DNA of 64,000 bases from Brachypodium distachyon (Eukaryota; Streptophyta; Magnoliopsida; Poales; Poaceae). The notes under the pieces are model-generated. The model did not search any database. It was given only the letters and a program-made list of their open reading frames with translations, and was not told the origin of the DNA. Location: the NCBI RefSeq assembly GCF_000005505.3, contig NC_016135.3:892001-956000 (forward strand), in the 5' to 3' direction. The position numbers and the translations under genes were made by a program. Shown here one piece after another: positions 23,172 to 34,652 of this stretch (its first letter is position 1; each line of letters begins with the position of its first letter).

Positions 23172-25061
23172 GTGATGGAAGTCCTAAAAAGCACCGACAT
23201 GTGTTTAATTCCTTTTAACACATAAAGGCAGTGTCTCGCTCTAACAAGGGTATATATTTTATATGGATGATTATTTATTTGTAAATACCAATTTTATTGT
23301 CTAGCAAAACTATAGAATCAGTATGTCTTTGGCTCTTTGCTCAATATCCAAAGAGTGTGGGCTGAAAACCAATGTACTAAATCCACACCGGTGTACCTCT
23401 CTTTCAAACCAAGTTTTGGATGTAATAGCCTCTGATTTATAATAAACTTTCCTTGTACCATCAACTTCAAATTAGTCTACTGACGCATGGTTTATTTGTA
23501 TTTCCTCGCCTACATGTTTGGGCGAAATTGGTCTAGAGTTTGACCAAGCTTATAGCAAGATATTAACATCTAACTTACTTCATATCAATACACTATGAAA
23601 ACATATTTCATGGTAGATCTAGTGACCTTGATTTGAAACTCTAGACGTTGATAGTTTTTCTCTACAACTTTGTCAAATTCTACCAAGTTTGGCAGTCAAA
23701 CAAAATATACGCCTTATATTTTGAAACATTGTGGAGTATTGTGTAGCTTTCGTCATGTACAACTTGAGATACAAATTTATTTCTCATATTTTGGCTTGAA
23801 TTTTGAATTCCTTTTTGCTTCGAATTTGATTTCTGCTATTCTTAGAAAGAATTAACAAATAAATTCCTGCACTAATGGGCTGAGTCTCCCCTGGCCCATC
23901 TCTCTACCCGATGCACCTTGGCCAATTTTCCATAATGGGTCTTTGGCCCATTTTCTTTCCCAGAGCCTCAGCCTGACCGACAGGAACGAACGCCTGTTCC
24001 TAACGCAGCCCCAAATCAAGCCACCGACGCCATGAATCCTCCATTCAAGTGCTCCATCCGTCCGTTTAAATCCCCACTCATCCTGAACAGTTGGGATGAT
24101 TATGAAGGAAAATTAGTTCTGTACATCCCCTATGGCACCCAGTTCCTACATGATTTTTGTTTTGTATGGCTCGAAACGGAATTACAAACATGTGGTTAAT
24201 TTTTGCATCGTAGTACTGCCTGGAGTTCATTTCGAATTATTTGTCTGAATTTCTGTTTTAGTTCAGCTCTGTCGTCGGTGCATGTTTCTGGAGCATGCAG
24301 TCCCTGTCCCAGTACAGGAGAACATTGATTCTACTATCTGTATACTTGTGATACGGCTGAATTAATGGAATTTCTTTCCGTCAACACAAAATCTAGCTTG
24401 CGGACATGTATTTTTCGATCACCCTTACCAGAGCTAGATGCTCAGCCTTGCAAGTTATTTGGTTATAATGTTAGCATAAGTTCCTGCTAGTATAAATTTG
24501 TGAATTTTTCCGCGATAAAAATTATACTTTTCACGATAATATATATAATGCAATAGTAATTAGTACTCGCATTTGGATTGTAAAGATCATGTCAATCCCC
24601 AAACGTTATGTTCGTCTGAACCGAAGTCCGAAGAGACAGTATATGACGGCCGGGAAGCAGAATGCATGACCGTTTGCACGGAGCATTGCTTTCGCTTGGG
24701 CTCTATAGGCCTCTTATCAGCCTAGCTTGAACGGTTTATCTCGTGGTCTTTTCTTTTCTTTTCTTTTTGAAAAGAATGTAGACCCCCGGATCATCTCCTG
24801 ATCTCTTCTGCTCTTTTGTTTTCTTCTTTTTGCTGGGAATTAATCTTCCTTGCAACGACGACCGGCCTATCCTAATTAAAAATGGCTCTCACATAAGGAT
24901 GCATCAGCATCCTAAATATTATTTTGTTCTGAATGCCGAGCCACCGCCCGGCTACCCGGACAGTTGCCCAAGCTCCTCTGTTGGACTCCCTTTAAGATAA
25001 GGTAAGCATGGTAGTTAAATCAAGGGGTAATCAAGCATAATTGTTTTGGATTGTGGCATAA
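23172..25061. other. 3' flank of terpene synthase and intergenic DNA
   Basis: The 3' UTR probably ends near 23460 (AATAAACTTTCC at 23442). The stretch 23525-23700 resembles the inner part of a Stowaway-type MITE. The stretch 24852-24940 is a partial third copy of the direct repeat at 26952 and 28308. No gene. Confidence 0.5.
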
Positions 25062-25347
25062 GGGCACTCCCAATGCATCGTATCTTAATTTGTATCTTAT
25101 GTATTAAATACACATTTAGATACAACTCATACAATGCTTTGTATCTTAGTGTTGTATCTAAACATGCTCTCATTTATTATGTTTTGTGAGAAAGCAATTA
25201 TGAGTATACTTGGGTTTAACGCTAAGAGTTGTATATAGATTAAGATACCATGCATCTCTCTTTCTTCATTAAATAGGATGCCACATCAGATTTTTGCTTA
25301 GGTGGCATGTTTAAGATACGGTACACCTTGGAGCATTGGGAGTGCCC
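25062..25347. mobile_element. Tourist-like MITE, 286 bp
   Basis: Perfect inverted termini GGGCACTCCCAATGC and GCATTGGGAGTGCCC, with TAA at 25059-25061 and 25348-25350. It seems to sit inside the LINE coding trace: removing it and one TAA joins an open frame (FGLWHKNVSVF). Confidence 0.85.
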
Positions 25348-25350
25348 TAA

Positions 25351-26270
25351 GAATGTTTCTGTTTTTACAATCTTTGCGTCAGTTCCACTGAATATTCGTT
25401 TTCGACGGAATTTGACCGGCAACAATTGGGTTCGATGGTTATACTTAGTTCAATGCTTGATGTTGGTTCAATTTTCTGGTGAACCGGATAGATTTGTTTG
25501 GAGTCTTTCATCCTCGGGTATTTTTACGGTCAAATCTATGTATGATTTTATGGATGGAAATACGGTCTTTCAGCGAAAATACATTTGGAAGCTTAAAATT
25601 CCCTCAAGAGTTAAGATTTTTATGTGGTTCCTTGACCATAAGGTTATTTTAACCAAAGAGGATCTAGCTAAATGGAATTGGAGGGGAGTTTAAAATGTTG
25701 TTTCTGCGATTCGGACGAGACTACAAAACATCTCTTCGTTTTTTGTCCTTTACTCGTATTATGTTGCGAATCATTTTTATTGCTTTTAATCTACCTCCAC
25801 CGAGTTCGACTATTAATATGTTTGGGAATTGGCTTAATGGGTTAAAAAAAAATCTAAAGCTCATATTCGGAAGGGAGTTTCGGTTTACTGTTGGGCTATT
25901 TGAACTGTAGAAATGATGTTATTTTTAACAGAGCCAGAGTTTCTCATTTTTTGCAGGTTATTCTCCGGGCTACTCATTGGATTCAACTATGGGCCTACCT
26001 GCTTCCTGCGTCCCAACGGGACCTTTTGGATATTGGATGTGACCGTCTGGAGATGGTCGCACAGGATTTCTTCAACCGGATTAGTTGGCGGTGTGCTAGA
26101 CGACTAGACACATAGAATCGCTATGTTGAACTTAATTTCTTCGCTGGCTTACTTTGTATCCATGATCTCTGATCTGTGACTTATACGACATTTGATTACT
26201 TTGCAATAAAAATGACGGTGTGCATCGATTGATGCAGAGGCCGAGGATTTCTCTCCTTTTCGAAAAAACA
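25351..26270 (+). mobile_element. LINE ORF2 3' part (RT zinc-binding domain), decayed
   Basis: The coding trace shows PLNIRFRRNL, FVWSLSSSGIFTVKSMYDFM, IWKLKIPSRVKIFMWFL, ILTKEDLAKWNW, then CCFCDSDETTKHLFVFCPL (zinc-binding Cys/His) and NRARVSHFLQ...RLEMVAQDFF: a LINE ORF2 C-terminal domain. A TAA at 25691-25693 and later frame changes inactivate it. The tail has CAATAAAAATGACG and ends in TTTTCGAAAAAACA. It may extend left of the MITE to about 25030. Confidence 0.75.
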
Positions 26271-26628
26271 TGAAGGGGTAATCAACAAATTATTTGGGCA
26301 AACTCTAGCCTAAATGAAGAGCATACAATTTGCTCGGGCTCAATTAACTAGCTAGCTACGTCAACGTCAGCCCAAATTCACTCAAAAGTCGCACGCTCAT
26401 TTTCTCTTCCCTTTGAATAGATAAGGTTGATTAACGCGATTTTTTTTACCGGACCCGGGACCTGTCGGAGTTACATCGCCCCTTCACTCACGCCAAGATT
26501 CATGTGAGTTGCAAGCGAGTTCTGTGAAGTCAAAAAAGGGCTCACGTGTTTTGGCTCGGCGCAGCACCCAGGTGGGGATGCACATGCGTGGTTCCTGGCT
26601 CACTCGGTATTCTTTCTTACTAGTATTG
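26271..26628. other. Intergenic spacer
   Basis: No gene. The stretch 26395-26440 repeats the TCATTTTCTCTTCCCTTTGA stretch found at 28550-28590. Confidence 0.4.
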
Positions 26629-26951
26629 CACTAACACATTTTGACAGTTGTGCAAATTATTTGATGGTCCAAACGAACTTAGAATTTGATTAAAATTTGA
26701 GATCTTGTTTAAAATGGTGTTTTCCACCTACAGAAAAAGTTTCAAAAAAATTCGAGCAAGTTTGAAATTCTGCAATTCACTGGGATCCAAATTTGGTTTA
26801 AATTAAAAGAGGTACTAAATTAATATTCCGATTGACGTGAAATTTTGTATGGGCTCATCTTACATATATGCGAGCAGGTCGAAAACGTTTCGGGTCAAAA
26901 AGACAAAGTTGGCACCATGTGTTGTATAGCTTTGATCATGTGTTGTATAAC

Positions 26952-27206
26952 TTTCCCCTAAAAGAACGAGCAAGTTATGGACCATGTATTGTATAGCTTT
27001 GCGTACGTGTGGACCAAAACGCCTCCAACCCCACGCCACGAAACAGCAACGACGACCGGCCTATCCTAATTAAAAATGGCTCTCACATAAGAATGCATCA
27101 GCGTCCTAAATATTATTTTGTTCCGAATGCCGATGCACCCCCCTTATTCAAAACTATTTCCGGGTTCTCAAAAAATGTGAAATAAGTCCCACACTCATTT
27201 TCTCTT
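26952..27206 (+). repeat. 255-bp direct repeat, copy 1 (copy 2 at 28308-28562)
   Basis: It runs from TTTCCCCTAAAAGAACGAGC to CACACTCATTTTCTCTTC in both places with few changes. A third, partial copy is at 24852-24940. Copy 1 is flanked inside the inverted-repeat element by two copies of TTACATATATGCGAGCAGG (26862, 27207), which suggests nested insertion. Confidence 0.8.
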
Positions 27207-27299
27207 CTTACATATATGCGAGCAGGTCGAAAAAGGTTCGGGTCAAAAAGACAAAGTTGAATATTATGTGTTTTATAGAGGTTTGAAATGGAATTTAAC

Positions 27300-27700
27300 G
27301 ATTTGTCGTGGAATTTGACGATTGAAACATTACTGTCTTAAGGATTGACGATTGAAACATTGGTGTCTTAATGAAACTTTTTTATACCATTTCAATCACA
27401 TAGGAATAAGTTCAACTTTTGTCGATTGAACATTATTATTTCAATGAAAGTTTCAATGTTTTTGGAACAAGTTCAAAATGAAACTTTCATTGAAACATTA
27501 GTGTCGCAAGGATTGCCGATTGAAACTTTGGTGTCTCAATGAAACTTTCATTAAACATTGGTGCCGCAAGGATTGCCGATTGAAACACTAGTGTCTCAAT
27601 GAAACTTTCATTGACACATTAGTGTCACAAAAGATCGCCGATTGAAACATTGGTGTCTGAATGAAACATTTTTATACAATTCCAATCATATTCAATGAAG
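27300..27700. repeat. Degenerate ~61-bp tandem array
   Basis: The phrase GATTGCCGATTGAAAC, TGTCTCAATGAAACTTTCATT and TTAGTGTC/GGTGCCGCAAG recurs with about 61-bp spacing, clearest at 27510-27690, looser before. Confidence 0.7.
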
Positions 27701-28307
27701 GTTTCATGAGAGTACACCAATGTTTTAATCGTCAAAATCCACGACCAATCTAAATTCAACTTTGTCGTCTTGACCCGACACTTTTTCTACCAGCTCGTAT
27801 ATATGTAAGATGAGCCCATACAAAATTTCACGTCAATCGGAATTTTGAACTTGCTCGAATTTTCTTGAAACTTTTTCTGTAGATGGGAAACATCATCTTA
27901 AACAAATCCTCAAATTTTTGCCAAATTCTGAATTCGTTTGGACCATCAAATAATTCGTACAAAAATCAAAATGTGTCAGTGTATTGTTGCCGCTCCAACC
28001 AGCAACCACGTGTGACGTCTCAGGCTCGGACCCGCGCACGTGAGGAGGTGAGGTTGCTGCGACCTGCCTTTGCACAGTTGTCCGCCTGCAGCTTAGCTGC
28101 CACCGGACCCACTTCTGGAAATACAAAACAAAAATCCACATAACCTGAAAACAGAAGAATGAATCTCGGACGAGAAAACCAACGGACGATTCGACTCCGG
28201 TAGGTCCTGAGCCCGGTAAATTAGAATTTTCCTAAGGTTGAAATCGGCAAGAGAGACAGAAAAAACGCCGCATGCTAAGACTAATTGGCACAGGTGTGCC
28301 AATTAGA

Positions 28308-28562
28308 TTTCCCCTAAAAGAACGAGCAAGTTAGGGACCATGTGTTGAATAGCTTTGCGTACGTGTGGACCAAAACGCCTCCAACCCCACGCCACGAAAC
28401 AGCAACGGCTACCGGCCTATCCTAATTAAAAATGGCTCTCACATAAGGATGCATCAGTGTCCTAAATATTATTTTGTTCCGAATGCCGATGCACCCCCTT
28501 ATTCAAAACTATTTCCCTGTTCTCAAAAAATGTGAAATAAATCCCACACTCATTTTCTCTTC
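28308..28562 (+). repeat. 255-bp direct repeat, copy 2
   Basis: Same sequence as 26952-27206, here outside the inverted-repeat element and about 430 bp before the P450 start codon. Confidence 0.8.
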
Positions 28563-28996
28563 CCTTTGAAGAGATAAGGTTGATGTGGTGCCTCCCTCCC
28601 TCCGCGTCGCGCTGCACCGTGTCATCGCTCAAACTCACACAGCTCCACATGTTAGCGACTTCTAATATTTATTACTCAATTGTACTATTATATTGGAAGT
28701 TTGGAACTCTCTGGCTAAACTATCACGATCAACTTCAATTCCCCACATGTACAAATCTTACTTGTATACCACCCACTTCCTATTAATACCGTCAGAACTC
28801 AGAAGCGACATGCTTGTTTGTAGGTACACGCTACTTATATTTGGACCAAGAGTTCCTTGGAGCAAAAATCTCAAGACATCTCTTCATGGCTCCCTGCCCA
28901 GCTAGCTAGCTAGCTATTCCACAAATATCCATCCTATTAATTCATAAATCTCGCAGCCCAGCTAGCTAGGTACTCTTGATACTCATATTTTGCAAT
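28563..28996 (+). other. Upstream region of the CYP79-type gene
   Basis: No ORF. No clear TATA box was chosen. GCTAGCTAGCTAGCTA runs at about 28900 and 28960 are short repeats. Confidence 0.4.
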
Positions 28997-30771
28997 ATGA
29001 GTTTGCAAACACTGATGCATGCACTTGGCGTTCTCATGGAGTCATGGTCAGGTCTTGCCACGCTGGTTATCCTCATGACCACCTTAAAGCTGTTGGTGAT
29101 TCTTCTGCTGAAAAATACAAGAGTTGTGTCCCAGCAGCAACGTGAGCGTTTCATCCAGCTCCCCCCAGGGCCACCCACATTGCCAATCATCGGCAACATG
29201 CACCAGATGATCTGGAACAAGCAGCCGGCGGTGTTCCGGTGGATCCATCGGTTGCTCAGGGAGATGAACACGGACATCCTATGCCTCCGTCTTGGATCGA
29301 CTCATGTCATCGTCTTGGCATGCCCGGAGATCGCCTGCGAGGTGCTGCAGAAGAACGACGAGGCCTTCTCCTCCCGCCCCGCGACGTTCGCCTCCGGGTT
29401 ATTCAGCTTCGGGTACAAGGGCTCCAGCATGTCGCCCCATGGAGAGCAGTGGAAGAAGATAAGGCGTGTCCTCACTAACGAGATCCTCGCCCCTTCCACA
29501 GAGCAAAAGCTACACCCCATACGGAAGGAGGAGTATGACTACCTTCTAAGGTGCATTCATAACAACAGCACTAATTCTAGCAGCACCAGCAACATGAATT
29601 TTGTCGGTGTGCGCCAGGTAGCCCAACATTTTTGTGGTAACATGATAAGAAGGCTTGTGTTCGGCAAGAGATACTTCAACGACCTACCAACTTCATTAAC
29701 TTCTGGACCTGGACAAGATGAGGTGGTACATGTTGCTGCTCTCTTCACGGCCGTCAACCATCTCTACAGCTTCTGCTTGTCAGACTACTTCCCTGTCCTG
29801 GTAGGGCTCGACTTAGAAGGCCATGAGATGGTTGCCAAGGATGTTATGGCAATACTCAACCGGTTGCATGATCCCCTCATAGAGGAGAGGATGCATGAAA
29901 GGTCCACTACTGCTGAGAAGGGAAAGAGTGAAAAGAAAGAAGCCAGAGACCTCTTGGATGTCCTTGTTTATCTTGAAGATGCAGAGGGAAAGCCGTTACT
30001 GTCCTTTCAAGAGATCAGAGCACAAATCGCGGTTAGTAAACGATATCATATTTCATATTAATTATGTAGTTGAATTGATCTTTTCTATTTGTCGGGCACA
30101 GGACTGATTTCCTGACATGGAATGATTTAATTTAATTGTAGGAAATGATGTTCGCAATAGTCGATAACCCTTCGAATGTTGTTGAGTGGGCACTCGCTGA
30201 GATGATGAACAGGCCGGAGGTGTTGCGAAAAGCAACCGATGAAATCGACACCGTTGTCGGTAAAGACAGACTGGTCCAGGAATCCGACATCCCTCGGTTA
30301 AACTATCTCAAATCATGCATCCGGGAGGCCTTCCGCATACACCCTTACCATCCCTTTAACATGCCCCATGTTGCCATAGCGGACATCACCGTCGCTGGCT
30401 ACACCATCCCGAAGGATAGCCACGTCATTTTAAGCCGGACTGGACTTGGTCGGAACCCCAAGGTTTGGATCGAACCACTCGAGTTTCGGCCCGAGAGACA
30501 TTTGAATACTCCAAATGTACGTCTCAACGATCCAGACCTACGTTTTGTTTCATTTAGCACTGGGAGGAGGGGTTGTCCTGGGATTTCACTTGGTACCTCT
30601 GTCACGATGATGTTGTTCGCAAGGATGTTGCAGGGATTCACTTGGACTAAGCCTCCTGGCGTTAGCACTATCAGTCTTGAGGAAGGAAAAGGCAGCCTTG
30701 CCCTAGCTCAACCCTTGGTTTTGCAAGCTGAACCACGCTTGGCTGCACATCTCTATGTGTCAATCAAATAG
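28997..30771 (+). CDS. Cytochrome P450, CYP79 family (probable amino-acid N-hydroxylase), 2 exons, 554 aa
   Basis: Exons 28997-30031 and 30142-30771 join in phase 0 across a GT-AG intron, the usual single-intron layout for CYP79 genes. An in-frame TTG 21 bp upstream is not a credible start. Residues ~18-38 form the ER membrane anchor, then PPGPP (56-60). In exon 2 the I-helix reads DNPSN (353-357), the CYP79 form that replaces the usual AGTDT. EAFR (407-410) is the ExxR motif, FNMPHVA (417-423) and FRPERHL (460-466) follow, and SFSTGRRGC places the haem Cys at 490. CYP79 enzymes convert amino acids to aldoximes, precursors of cyanogenic glucosides, auxin-like acids or volatile aldoximes. Grass members are mostly CYP79A, which is the likely subfamily here; the substrate cannot be read from sequence. 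No damage is visible. Confidence 0.92.
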
Positions 30772-31604
30772 ATCAGTGATACATACATGTTTTTCAACTA
30801 TAATGTATTCGGTAGAGTTTTTTTTGTTTGACAGCATGTATTCGGTAGAGCTAATGACATGCATTTGGTTCTTTTGAAACTGGCCAGACACTATGGTTAA
30901 TGTAATGAAAATTGTGTCTGCTTATCATTATGTCCAGGCTTCATCTGCCAAATAAGTTCCTGTACATGAATATAGTTCTTGAGGCAAACTTCTCACAGAA
31001 CCACTCTTCGTTAATTTTCTCATAAAACCACACACTTCTTCAGACTAATCTTCTCAGTTTACCCAAAACATAATTTGAAACGTGTTTGGCTGTTTTTTTA
31101 CAGGTGGGGCCTGCTGTCAAGTGTCACGTAGGACCCGAACCCAACCGACCACACAGAAACGTGGTACTGAACTCAACTGTGTCCACACAGAAAGCATGAG
31201 AGTACCGACGCATGCCTGATCTGGACAGCGAATAGAATGACGACTATTCGAGAAGGCAAAAAGAAGAGGGAGACTAGTATAAAAAACACCCATCAAAAAA
31301 AATCTCTCTGGTCACAAAACTTGCAAGCAGCGTCGTGCGGCCATCCTTTTAGCAAGCCTGCCTGCCGTCCAGTTCTTATTCTGGAGAAACAACGAAATGT
31401 AGAACTTCACCTGGCCCTCCGCTTTGATTTTCCAAACCTTTCCCAGAAGCTGTCGAGGGATCTGTGTCACTGTGTGGCAAACGATCATGCCAGAATTTGG
31501 CGTTTTGCCCGTTACAAATGCCAGAGGTGGGAGAAGGAGGAAAAGAGCAAGAGATCACAGCAATGTCACAAGGAGTGGGCGTCCCCAGCCAAGGTCTTTT
31601 AAAT
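30772..31604. other. 3' flank of P450 and intergenic DNA
   Basis: The 3' UTR probably ends near 30920. The stretch 31160-31260 is related to 12730-12830 and 10800-10880. No gene. Confidence 0.45.
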
Positions 31605-31761
31605 TCCCATAGCTTCCTGACCACAAATTAATATTACTTAGTTATCCTCTAATATTCATTAATATCGAGCTGTCGACCAAGACACCTTCACAGACACCAC
31701 AACAGTGTGGCGGAAATAATATTCTTTTTCTTCACTGCCATGAATAGCTGCTTTAAACGAA

Positions 31762-33469
31762 GAGAGAAGTCTATTTTGAACCTGAACTTGTACGTAATCG
31801 TTGGAATCAAATCCTGAACTCCTAATCCGGGCTTTTCGACACTGAACTAATTAATCCCGGTCGATTAACCCTCCTAACCCAAGATTACCCATTTGGTTCA
31901 CCCGGGATTGTTGACATGGCGTATTAGATTGGGATTTTAGATGGGCTCGGCCCATTTGCCACTTCAGCCCATGAGAACCCCTAAAAGGCTAAAACCATCG
32001 TTGTCGTCGCCTCTACCGACTCCCACGACTGTCCATCTTCGACCCCGAGCTTCCGCAGCGGCAATGGCGACCGGCGGATGATCGTCATCGATTCGAGATG
32101 ATCGAGGCACAGGTGACCGTAAAGTAAGTTCCCCGACCTGCTCGTCATTGATTTGCGCAGATTAGAAGCATTATTTTGGCTTGATTTCTAGGGTTTTCTC
32201 GCGGGATAATTGGGGTTTCTCGGCCGACCAATTAGGGTTAATCTTCGTTTGGTTTTTAGATAATTTGTGCACCAGGTATGTTGTAGATATGATTCTGAAC
32301 ATGAAATATGTATGCATTGTAGGTAAGGCACCGGCGACCGCCTCTCTTCCTGTCGGGAACCCTTTTCCACCGGCGACCGCTCTGTGGCGATGCTGCACCG
32401 GATGAGGATGACATCGCGGCCGCCCCCTCTATTTGCTACGCAAGAACCATAGAATTTTTCCCCAATTTTCATTCGGGACGGACATGTACAATCAATAGAG
32501 GCACGTGGTGACTCTGCTTGTTGGGGACAAGGGATCTTTTATGCTAAACGAAGGCCTGGTGACTCTGCTTGTTGGGGGGATTTGTTACATCTCAAGCAAG
32601 TCTATTTGCAGGGCAGATGTGTGATGATTGGGAATGGGCGAACTACTGATTTTTGGGGGGACACCTGGTGTGGTCACACCCCATTTTGCCAGATGCCCTT
32701 CCTGGCAGCTATTTGCTGGGCGCTGTGGAAACTACGCTAGGGCTTACTTTGAACAAAAACTCATCCGATCTCCTGCTGAGATTGTTTGCTATGCCTGTGC
32801 TTTTCTGCGTTACTGGGTAGATCTCCAAAAAGAGGAGGACAAAACTAATCTTCTGGCAGGTACTGTAGTTCTACAGGCAGAGGCGTTGCAACATCATGAC
32901 ATGCAGGCACGCTTGGATATGGATCAGGAACGTGAATCACGCCGGAACGACCAAGATGACCGGAAGGGCAAGCGCAAGGCTGATGATGATGGAACCAACT
33001 GAACAGAGGGGACGATGTCGGGAAGACATGGTGGGCAGCTAGAAGCTAGCGCCTCCTGACGGAAAAACAATCTAACTTTTGTACTAGCCCTTGGTGCTAG
33101 TTTATGTTCTGTTTGATACTTGTTGTTTCCGTTTTAAGTACTTTTGTGTGTGTTCTTGTTAGCCTTTGGCGGCAAGTATGTATGGACATACGTGGGTGAA
33201 CTTGGGTGTATTCCGTTATCTCCTGATAGTGGAAACTGATCATGTGATCGTTTATAAAAAAAATAGAGGCACGTGGGGCCCACATGCAGTGCTTAATCAA
33301 CCAATTCCATGCCATGTTAGCAATCCTGGGTTAACCAAACGGGTAATCTCGGGTTAGGGGGTTAATCAACCGGGATTAATTAGTTCAGGGACCGAAAACC
33401 TGGGATTAGAAGTTTAGGATTCGATTCCGACGATTTGCACAAGTTCAGGGTTCAAAATGGACTTTTCTC
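31762..33469. mobile_element. Mutator-like element (possible Pack-MULE) with ~159-bp TIRs and 9-bp duplication
   Basis: TIRs 31762-31920 and 33311-33469 start GAGAGAAGTCTATTTTGAAC and, reversed, GAGAAAAGTCCATTTTGAAC. Target duplications TTAAACGAA (31753-31761) and TTAAATGAA (33470-33478) differ at one base. The intact paralogue at 37100 shows the empty site (TTTCATTTAAAGC), confirming the borders. No transposase. The interior at 31980-32130 is GC-rich and exon-like (GCAATGGCGACCGGCGG), perhaps captured host DNA. Without the nested LINE the element is about 0.94 kb. Confidence 0.9.
32509..33262 (+). mobile_element. 5'-truncated LINE nested in the Mutator-like element, 14-bp target duplication
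   Basis: ATAGAGGCACGTGG flanks both ends exactly (32495-32508, 33263-33276). The coding trace reads GRCVMIGNGRTTDFWGDTWC, a conserved word of plant LINE ORF2, followed by a decayed stretch and a TTTATAAAAAAAA tail. A 20-bp word (GGTGACTCTGCTTGTTGGGG) is repeated at 32507 and 32558, a likely by-product of integration or replication slippage. Confidence 0.88.
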
Positions 33470-33692
33470 TTAAATGAAATTGGAATATTCCCATCCATAA
33501 AATCAATAAACAACGTGCCATCCATCTCCACAGCAGCTATCAAAATACCAAGGAAACTTTCCAGCTGACGCGACAGAGCTATCGCACTCGCATTGTTCGT
33601 CTATGAAGGGATACAGGTTTTTCCAAATGGCAATATACCCACACATCTTTATATCAAACCCCTCTCCAGGCACTCCCAAGAAGTTCATCTAT

Positions 33693-34652
33693 ACCAATAT
33701 ATTAAGTTGGAGTTGGTTGTGATGGTACGGTCGCGGTACGTCATTTCAACGAAATTACGTCTAATATGCCACCGCGTACCCTGAGGCCCCGATCCTGAAG
33801 TCGTCCGTGTTTGTTTCGTACGTCGTCTCTCCCACCTATCCCCTCAATCCTCTTCCCTTGCTTCTGCTGCCCTATCCGCCATGTAGCCTCCTTCCCCCGC
33901 ATGCCGCATCCGCCTTGTAGTCGCCGCCGTCTAGCCTCCTCCGCAGCATCTCCTCCTATCCACCGCGCCGACTACCTCTAAGCTGTGACACCCCTTTGCG
34001 CGGCGGCGCCCTTCCCAGCCGCGCCAGCGACCTCCCCGTGGCGTCCCTCAGAGCCGCACCGGCGACGTCCCGTGGCGGCGCTCCTCCCGCAGTAACGGAC
34101 ACGGGCGTTACCTGCTTGGCGGCGCGATGCTGGACGGGGCCAGCACGGGAAGCAGCAGCATGTTGCTGGGCACGGCCGGGACAGGCTGGGATTGGGTAGT
34201 CCTGATCTCCCGCGGCGGGTTGCTTGTTTGAATCAAGTGGGTTTTTTTTAGAGTGTTCGGATCACGTGGTTGTGTGCTTGTAAAAGGATGTGAACTTATG
34301 CCCAATCTTCGTGCTTGTAAAAGGAGTACTGTGGTAAAGTCGAGATGTGTAGGCCGACAGAGCAAGTTGTGTTCTCCAAACCATACATGGTCGCCAAATA
34401 CGATCGTTGGACCTCCTTTTCTTGATAGATGCTGATCAGTTCGAGGGGATCAGGGGATGATGGGAAAGTGCCACACACATTTTTGCAATTCCTCCTAGAG
34501 TGAGAGTATGCCGGCAACAGTCTCACTCTTCCTCAACTAACAGTCTAGGTATGTGTGATTTGCTTCATGTCTAAATTGGTTCGCAATGGGTATGTGTGAC
34601 ATGTGAGATGCAGCAGCTAAACTATCGTTAAGATGTTCGATATCATGTTATA
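33693..34652. other. Intergenic with a GC-rich island
   Basis: The stretch 33790-34210 is GC-rich with Ser/Pro/Arg-type open frames but no conserved protein or clear splice structure. It could be captured or retroposed sequence. No gene is supported. Confidence 0.4.

Larger units (their letters stand above)
26629..27981. mobile_element. 1.35-kb terminal-inverted-repeat element, class unresolved
   Basis: About 26629-26900 is the imperfect inverse of 27740-27981: CACTAACACATTTTGA against CACTGACACATTTTGA, then ATTTGATGGTCCAAACGAA, AAAAGTTTC, ATTCGAGCAAGTT, GACGTGAAATTTTGTATGGG and CATATATGCGAGC-like steps. TATTG flanks both ends (26624-26628, 27982-27986). A 5-bp duplication does not match CACTA (3), hAT (8) or Mutator (9). 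No transposase. The interior holds a copy of the 255-bp direct repeat and a tandem array. Confidence 0.65.
31605..33692 (-). pseudogene. Inverted fragment of the DUF6598 gene (exon 3 end plus 3' UTR), split by a transposon
   Basis: On the minus strand 33692-33470 then 31761-31605 reproduces the last part of the gene at 35619-37195: MNFLGVPGEGFDIKMCGY, CDSSVASAGKFP, then, after the insertion, AAIHGSEEKEY and VVSVKVSW, and continues into the 3' UTR (GAATATTAGAGGATAA). It begins abruptly at the codon for MNFL, so it is a truncated duplicate, not a full gene. A 1.7-kb Mutator-like element interrupts it within the ISFKAA codons. A frameshift after KFPWYF is also present. Non-functional. Confidence 0.9.

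Noticed and set aside
28976..28996. Upstream start for the P450
   Set aside because: The codon is TTG; the first ATG at 28997 already gives a full membrane anchor.
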